From the NCBI RefSeq assembly GCF_041929205.1, contig NZ_JBHFNT010000046.1: a stretch of DNA of 64,000 nucleotides. One strand, written 5' to 3'. A program made the position numbers and the translations under genes. The notes beneath the pieces are model-generated. The model was not told the origin of the DNA and made no database searches. It saw only the letters and a program-made list of their open reading frames with translations. Below are positions 60,829 to 64,000 of the stretch, piece after piece. This DNA comes from Floridanema evergladense. GTDB lineage: Bacteria > Cyanobacteriota > Cyanobacteriia > Cyanobacteriales > Aerosakkonemataceae. Numbering within the stretch: the first letter of the stretch is position 1; each line of letters starts with the position of its first letter.

Positions 60829-61503
60829 ATGAAAAGTTTACTGATTACTGGTACAGATACAAATGCTGGGAAAACTGTTTTAACGACAGCGTTATTTGCT
60901 TATTTACAGAAATATTATCCTAGTAAAAAAGTAGGAATTTTTAAACCACTGCAAACAGGAGAAGGAGATAAGGAACTTTACAGCCAACTATTTTCTCTCA
61001 ATCAATCGGAGATTACGCCATTACATTTTTCGGCACCTTTAGCCCCACCAATAGCTGCCCAAAAAGAAGGTAAAGAAGTAAATTTAAAAATTGTTTGGCA
61101 AGCTTTTACTAGTTTGCAACAACAGCGAGATTTGCTTTTAGTAGAAGCTTTAGGCGGCTTAGGTTCACCGATAACTTATGAATTAACGGTAGCAGATTTA
61201 GCGAGAGATTGGGCATTACCAACTGTTTTAGTAGTACCGATAAAATTGGGTTGTATTGCTCAAGCTGTGGCAAATGTGGCTTTAGCGCAACAATCAAAAG
61301 TTAAGCTGAAAGGGATTGTTTTAAATTGTGTGCAACCTGTTTCGGAAGAAGAAATTATCGAATTAGCACCAATAGGTTTAATTCAATCTTTGACAAATGT
61401 TCCGATTTTGGGAATTATGCCCTATTTAGCAGATGCTCAAGATTTGGAAAAGTTGGTGCAAGTAGCAGGGAGTTTAGAACTAGAAAGTCTAATTATTTCT
61501 TAG
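60829..61503 (+). CDS. bioD: Dethiobiotin synthase
   Basis: 224 aa. P-loop GTDTNAGKTVLTTALFAYL, then KPLQTGEGD and LLVEALGGLGSPI. It closes the ureido ring of dethiobiotin. AAAGGAG RBS, 27 bp after the kinase gene. Confidence 0.94.
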   Translation: MKSLLITGTDTNAGKTVLTTALFAYLQKYYPSKKVGIFKPLQTGEGDKELYSQLFSLNQSEITPLHFSAPLAPPIAAQKEGKEVNLKIVWQAFTSLQQQRDLLLVEALGGLGSPITYELTVADLARDWALPTVLVVPIKLGCIAQAVANVALAQQSKVKLKGIVLNCVQPVSEEEIIELAPIGLIQSLTNVPILGIMPYLADAQDLEKLVQVAGSLELESLIIS

Positions 61504-61644
61504 TTTGTTGTGATGACTTTGATGATTAAACATGACTGAAGTCGTCACAACGAACTGGTTTAGTTCAGAAAATGTGTCTTTAGGTGGATCGCCATTGCTG
61601 TGACTGTAATTTACCTTATAAGGGATGATTTTAAAATTTAGTTT

Positions 61645-62982
61645 ATGGATAAGATATTAGATCGATCGCACCAACTCAAACAAAGTCTAGTAGAATTTGT
61701 TCTAAATTCGGAAGGAAAATTGGCAGTAGCTTTAGAATCTTACGTAGCAGCTAATTCTCATTCTCAAAATAAACTCTACGATCCTGCTTACGAAAGAAAG
61801 TTATTAATTGATAGTTTCTTGACAGAGGGAAAAGTTGGAAATCAAACTCCGATCGATTTATTCTTAGCAAAAGAAGCGGAATTGTCAGAGAGCGATCGCA
61901 ATTTACTTAAAAATTGGAAAAATACTTTTCTCGGCTTGTTTGCTATTGAGAAAGTTTTACCAAATGGCTTTGAATTAAGGAACTGGTTATCAGCCAAAGA
62001 GTATATTGTGAAACCAAATAATAGCCTGACACTAGAAAAGATGGCTAATTTTAAAGTTGGAGATATTTTACTTACTAGAATTTCTCCAGTTACAGATGAT
62101 TATTGGATGTTTTCTGGGCCTTGTTTACCTATGGGTAATTTGGGTAAACCAAAATTAGCAGTTGCCATTGGAAACTTTAAAGATTTACATAAAAAATATC
62201 TGTACAGCGATGCGCCAGATTTGTTAGAAGAAGCTTGGCAGTCAGTAGAACAGTATCACCAAGATTTTCTAGATTTCTTTGGCAGTGATGAAGTAACAAT
62301 GCCGGGATATCAGTTAAATAAAAAGTTTACGGAATTTCAAGAAGTTATTACTAAAAGAAGATTAGCAGCGATCGGAATAGATGATTCTAAGTCGCTAGAA
62401 GAAATTGCCAAAGAAGCTGGAGTTTCCCAAGAGGAAATAGAAGCAACAGCAAAAGAATTAGGCGCAGGTGTTCAGGAAATTTCCCAGATTTTCCAAAATC
62501 AAGGTAAACCGAAAATGATGTTACCCAAAATTGAATTACCTGACAATATCAAAAAAGCGGAAGAAGTAACTGTTATTGCCCATCCTCGTTGGGGACAGGT
62601 AATTCTACCAACTTACACTAAGTTTAAATCAATTTTAGCAACAGAAGATTGGCAGAATATTCCCAATGGTGATAAGCTACTTCAAAAGTATTTAGTAGAG
62701 CCAGAAGTTAATACTTTTGTCTGGAGTTGTTTAGCAAAAGAGTATCCCAAAGAGTTAGAAAAGGTGTTGCAAACTTACTTATATCGTCCTAATTTTCAGT
62801 TAAAAAGTGATTTAAATGAGTTACTTCAAGAGTACAATAAGCCTTTAGAACCAGAACTACCGGAAATTGCTAGTGTTCCAATACATTTACATAATCTGTT
62901 TCAAGAAGCGATCGCAGAAGTAGACAAACCCAAAGCCAAATCCAAAACCTCAAAAAAAGCAACGAAAGGTTTTGGAAAATAG
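61645..62982 (+). CDS. Conserved cyanobacterial hypothetical protein
   Basis: 445 aa, soluble, acidic N-terminal half with KLYDPAYERKLLIDSFLTEG, DYWMFSGPCLPMGNLGKPKL and a helix-turn-helix-looking SLEEIAKEAGVSQEEIEATA in the middle; a Lys-rich tail (KPKAKSKTSKKATKGFGK). Family not recognised. Stands alone. Confidence 0.75.
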   Translation: MDKILDRSHQLKQSLVEFVLNSEGKLAVALESYVAANSHSQNKLYDPAYERKLLIDSFLTEGKVGNQTPIDLFLAKEAELSESDRNLLKNWKNTFLGLFAIEKVLPNGFELRNWLSAKEYIVKPNNSLTLEKMANFKVGDILLTRISPVTDDYWMFSGPCLPMGNLGKPKLAVAIGNFKDLHKKYLYSDAPDLLEEAWQSVEQYHQDFLDFFGSDEVTMPGYQLNKKFTEFQEVITKRRLAAIGIDDSKSLEEIAKEAGVSQEEIEATAKELGAGVQEISQIFQNQGKPKMMLPKIELPDNIKKAEEVTVIAHPRWGQVILPTYTKFKSILATEDWQNIPNGDKLLQKYLVEPEVNTFVWSCLAKEYPKELEKVLQTYLYRPNFQLKSDLNELLQEYNKPLEPELPEIASVPIHLHNLFQEAIAEVDKPKAKSKTSKKATKGFGK

Positions 62983-62991
62983 ATATTACAA

Positions 62992-63633
62992 CTATTCATT
63001 CGTAGATTCTAATATCGAGATTCCAGCTTGAAAAATTTGTCTTGCTGTTAAACTTAATCCGGGGAAATTAGGCGACTCAATGCGATCGTCTTCCCTGAAT
63101 TGTCTAATCTGGTACTCTCCTTCTACCAGTTCGTAAACTGACAAGGTAGGGCGTTTGGGGTTGCCAATATAACGCCTACCTCCTAATCCTAAATAATCTA
63201 CAATCCAATATTCAGCAATTCCTAAAGCTTCGTAATCTATCAATTTGTACCCGTAATCATCTCGCCAATTGGTACTAACGACCTCTACAGCTAAACGAAT
63301 TGAACTTCCCATTGTAATAATCGATTCTTTTTTCCAGCGAGGTTCTTTTAAAAGTTCCAATCGGTCTAAAACAAGTACGTCTGGTAAATAGCCTGATTTG
63401 TCATTGCTAGATTTAATTAAGTACTCCTTTGGAACTAAGTAAGGCAATTGTCGTTGCCGAATTTCTAAAAACAGTTCACCCGAAATAAACCCAGCAACAT
63501 CCGAACGATCGCCAGTTCCTAAAGGCATTTCAACAATAACTCCATTGTGTAGTTCATAGCGGTATTCCGAATTTTCTGGATACCAAGCAACAAATTGATC
63601 AAAAGTAGCTGATTTGGGTATAGCTTGGATCAT
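62992..63633 (-). CDS. Uma2 family endonuclease (DUF820)
   Basis: 213 aa. FDQFVAWYPENSEYRYELHN, then LVPKEYLIKSSNDKSGYLPDVLV (PD core), LAVEVVSTNW and YEALGIAEYWIVDYLG. Second Uma2 protein of the window, sharing the same core as the first. Confidence 0.88.
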   Translation of the reverse strand: MIQAIPKSATFDQFVAWYPENSEYRYELHNGVIVEMPLGTGDRSDVAGFISGELFLEIRQRQLPYLVPKEYLIKSSNDKSGYLPDVLVLDRLELLKEPRWKKESIITMGSSIRLAVEVVSTNWRDDYGYKLIDYEALGIAEYWIVDYLGLGGRRYIGNPKRPTLSVYELVEGEYQIRQFREDDRIESPNFPGLSLTARQIFQAGISILESTNE

Positions 63634-63654
63634 TAGGTTTGTTTCCTTTTAATA

Positions 63655-64000
63655 TCAATGACTCATTCTATGAATAATTTGAGTAAAATTTGCTTTAATT
63701 TCTGCAAAGTTGCTATTATTTAAAATTGGCACATGAACAAAGACGCAATAACTTTTTAATTGCTGAGTTTTTAAATGGTGAAGAATTGAGTAGTAAAGCC
63801 CTTCACAAACAAACTTTCCAGCATCGTGACTAATTTCTACTCCTGTTAAATCTGCAATTAATTGGTTTACATCAACCCAAGTTTTAATTACCTGATTTTC
63901 CCGGCAAGCTTGAGATTCTACTGTTAAATTTAGTCGGCTTTCTGCCATGCCACAGCAAATTATCACATCTGGTTGTAACGAGTGAATTTGAGCAATTATG
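63655..64000 (-). CDS. Pyroglutamyl-peptidase-I-like protein, partial
   Basis: The C-terminal part of a C15-family peptidase: DVIICCGMAESRLNLTVESQ, ISHDAGKFVCEGLYYS (catalytic Cys) and FVHVPIL (catalytic His). The frame stays open to the window edge, so the N-terminus and the catalytic Glu lie beyond it. A GTG at 63966 is not the true start. Confidence 0.78.
   Translation of the reverse strand, partial: IIAQIHSLQPDVIICCGMAESRLNLTVESQACRENQVIKTWVDVNQLIADLTGVEISHDAGKFVCEGLYYSILHHLKTQQLKSYCVFVHVPILNNSNFAEIKANFTQIIHRMSH

Noticed and set aside
1..64000. CRISPR arrays, prophage, complete IS elements, tRNA and rRNA genes
   Set aside because: I saw no regularly spaced repeats with unique spacers, no transposase with paired ends and no tRNA- or rRNA-like folds. 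A tool-based scan could still find a tRNA I missed.

Overview
The window is chromosomal DNA of a cyanobacterium. The evidence is direct: an allophycocyanin-B subunit (apcD), the NblS/Hik33 light-stress kinase, two high-light-inducible proteins, a CURT1/CAAD thylakoid protein, a group 1 sigma factor of cyanobacterial type, an AMIN-domain TonB receptor, and very frequent HIP1 octamers (GCGATCGC) in and between genes. The many short tandem heptamer-type repeats and palindromic repeats point to a large-genome, probably filamentous or colonial lineage. The species cannot be named from the sequence alone. I saw no rRNA, tRNA, complete IS element, prophage or CRISPR array.

Layout. 1-4.1 kb: a MITE-like palindrome, a zinc-ribbon membrane protein, and purD followed by nblS. 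4.2-8.5 kb: an Rpn/PD-(D/E)XK protein divergent from a Uma2 nuclease, then folK, a Nudix hydrolase and a photolyase on the minus strand. 8.8-13.8 kb: curT, a solitary HicB, an EcsC-like protein, an exported protein, an SNase-like nuclease and a slipin. 13.8-18 kb: a UbiH-like hydroxylase, a higBA toxin-antitoxin pair, a HicB remnant, a Coq4-like gene divergent from a TetR regulator across a clear operator, and a methyltransferase. 18-24 kb: yebC, the wreck of a sugar ABC transporter locus, infC, a shortened methyltransferase, glucokinase with a phosphatase, and a vapBC-type pair. 24-28.4 kb: purF and purL. 28.6-33.9 kb: an exported triple-repeat protein, a second Rpn protein, apcD, rlmD and larE. 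34-40 kb: pckA and several cyanobacterial conserved proteins. 41-43 kb: sigA and two hli genes. 43-47.5 kb: an ADC-family protein and an iron-uptake pair (TonB receptor, PepSY protein). 48-64 kb: proS, DUF2993, GerMN, an ArsR regulator, accB and efp, a lumenal cyclophilin, an ICMT-like enzyme, thiL, prs, a Ser/Thr kinase with bioD, a conserved protein, a Uma2 nuclease and a partial pyroglutamyl peptidase.

How the genes work together. Purine biosynthesis is heavily represented (purD, purF, purL, plus prs making the PRPP used by PurF). NblS is the kinase known to act through RpaB on HLR1 promoters, and one of the two hli genes here carries a near-consensus HLR1 site, so both ends of that circuit lie in this window. 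The PepSY protein and the TonB receptor form an iron-acquisition module.

Most notable findings: (1) purD, purL and thiL each carry an in-frame insertion of cyanobacterial short tandem repeat DNA; (2) a sugar ABC transporter locus has collapsed into an in-frame fusion of a lipoprotein signal/N-terminus with the C-terminal half of a permease; (3) a Coq4-like protein with the full HDxxHx11E motif sits divergent from a TetR regulator; (4) there are two candidate small RNAs, one with a Yfr1-like ACUCCUCACA core; (5) a predicted three-way-junction repeat lies downstream of the cyclophilin gene. I did not find a clear multi-gene system that I would call undescribed; the best leads are listed as findings.
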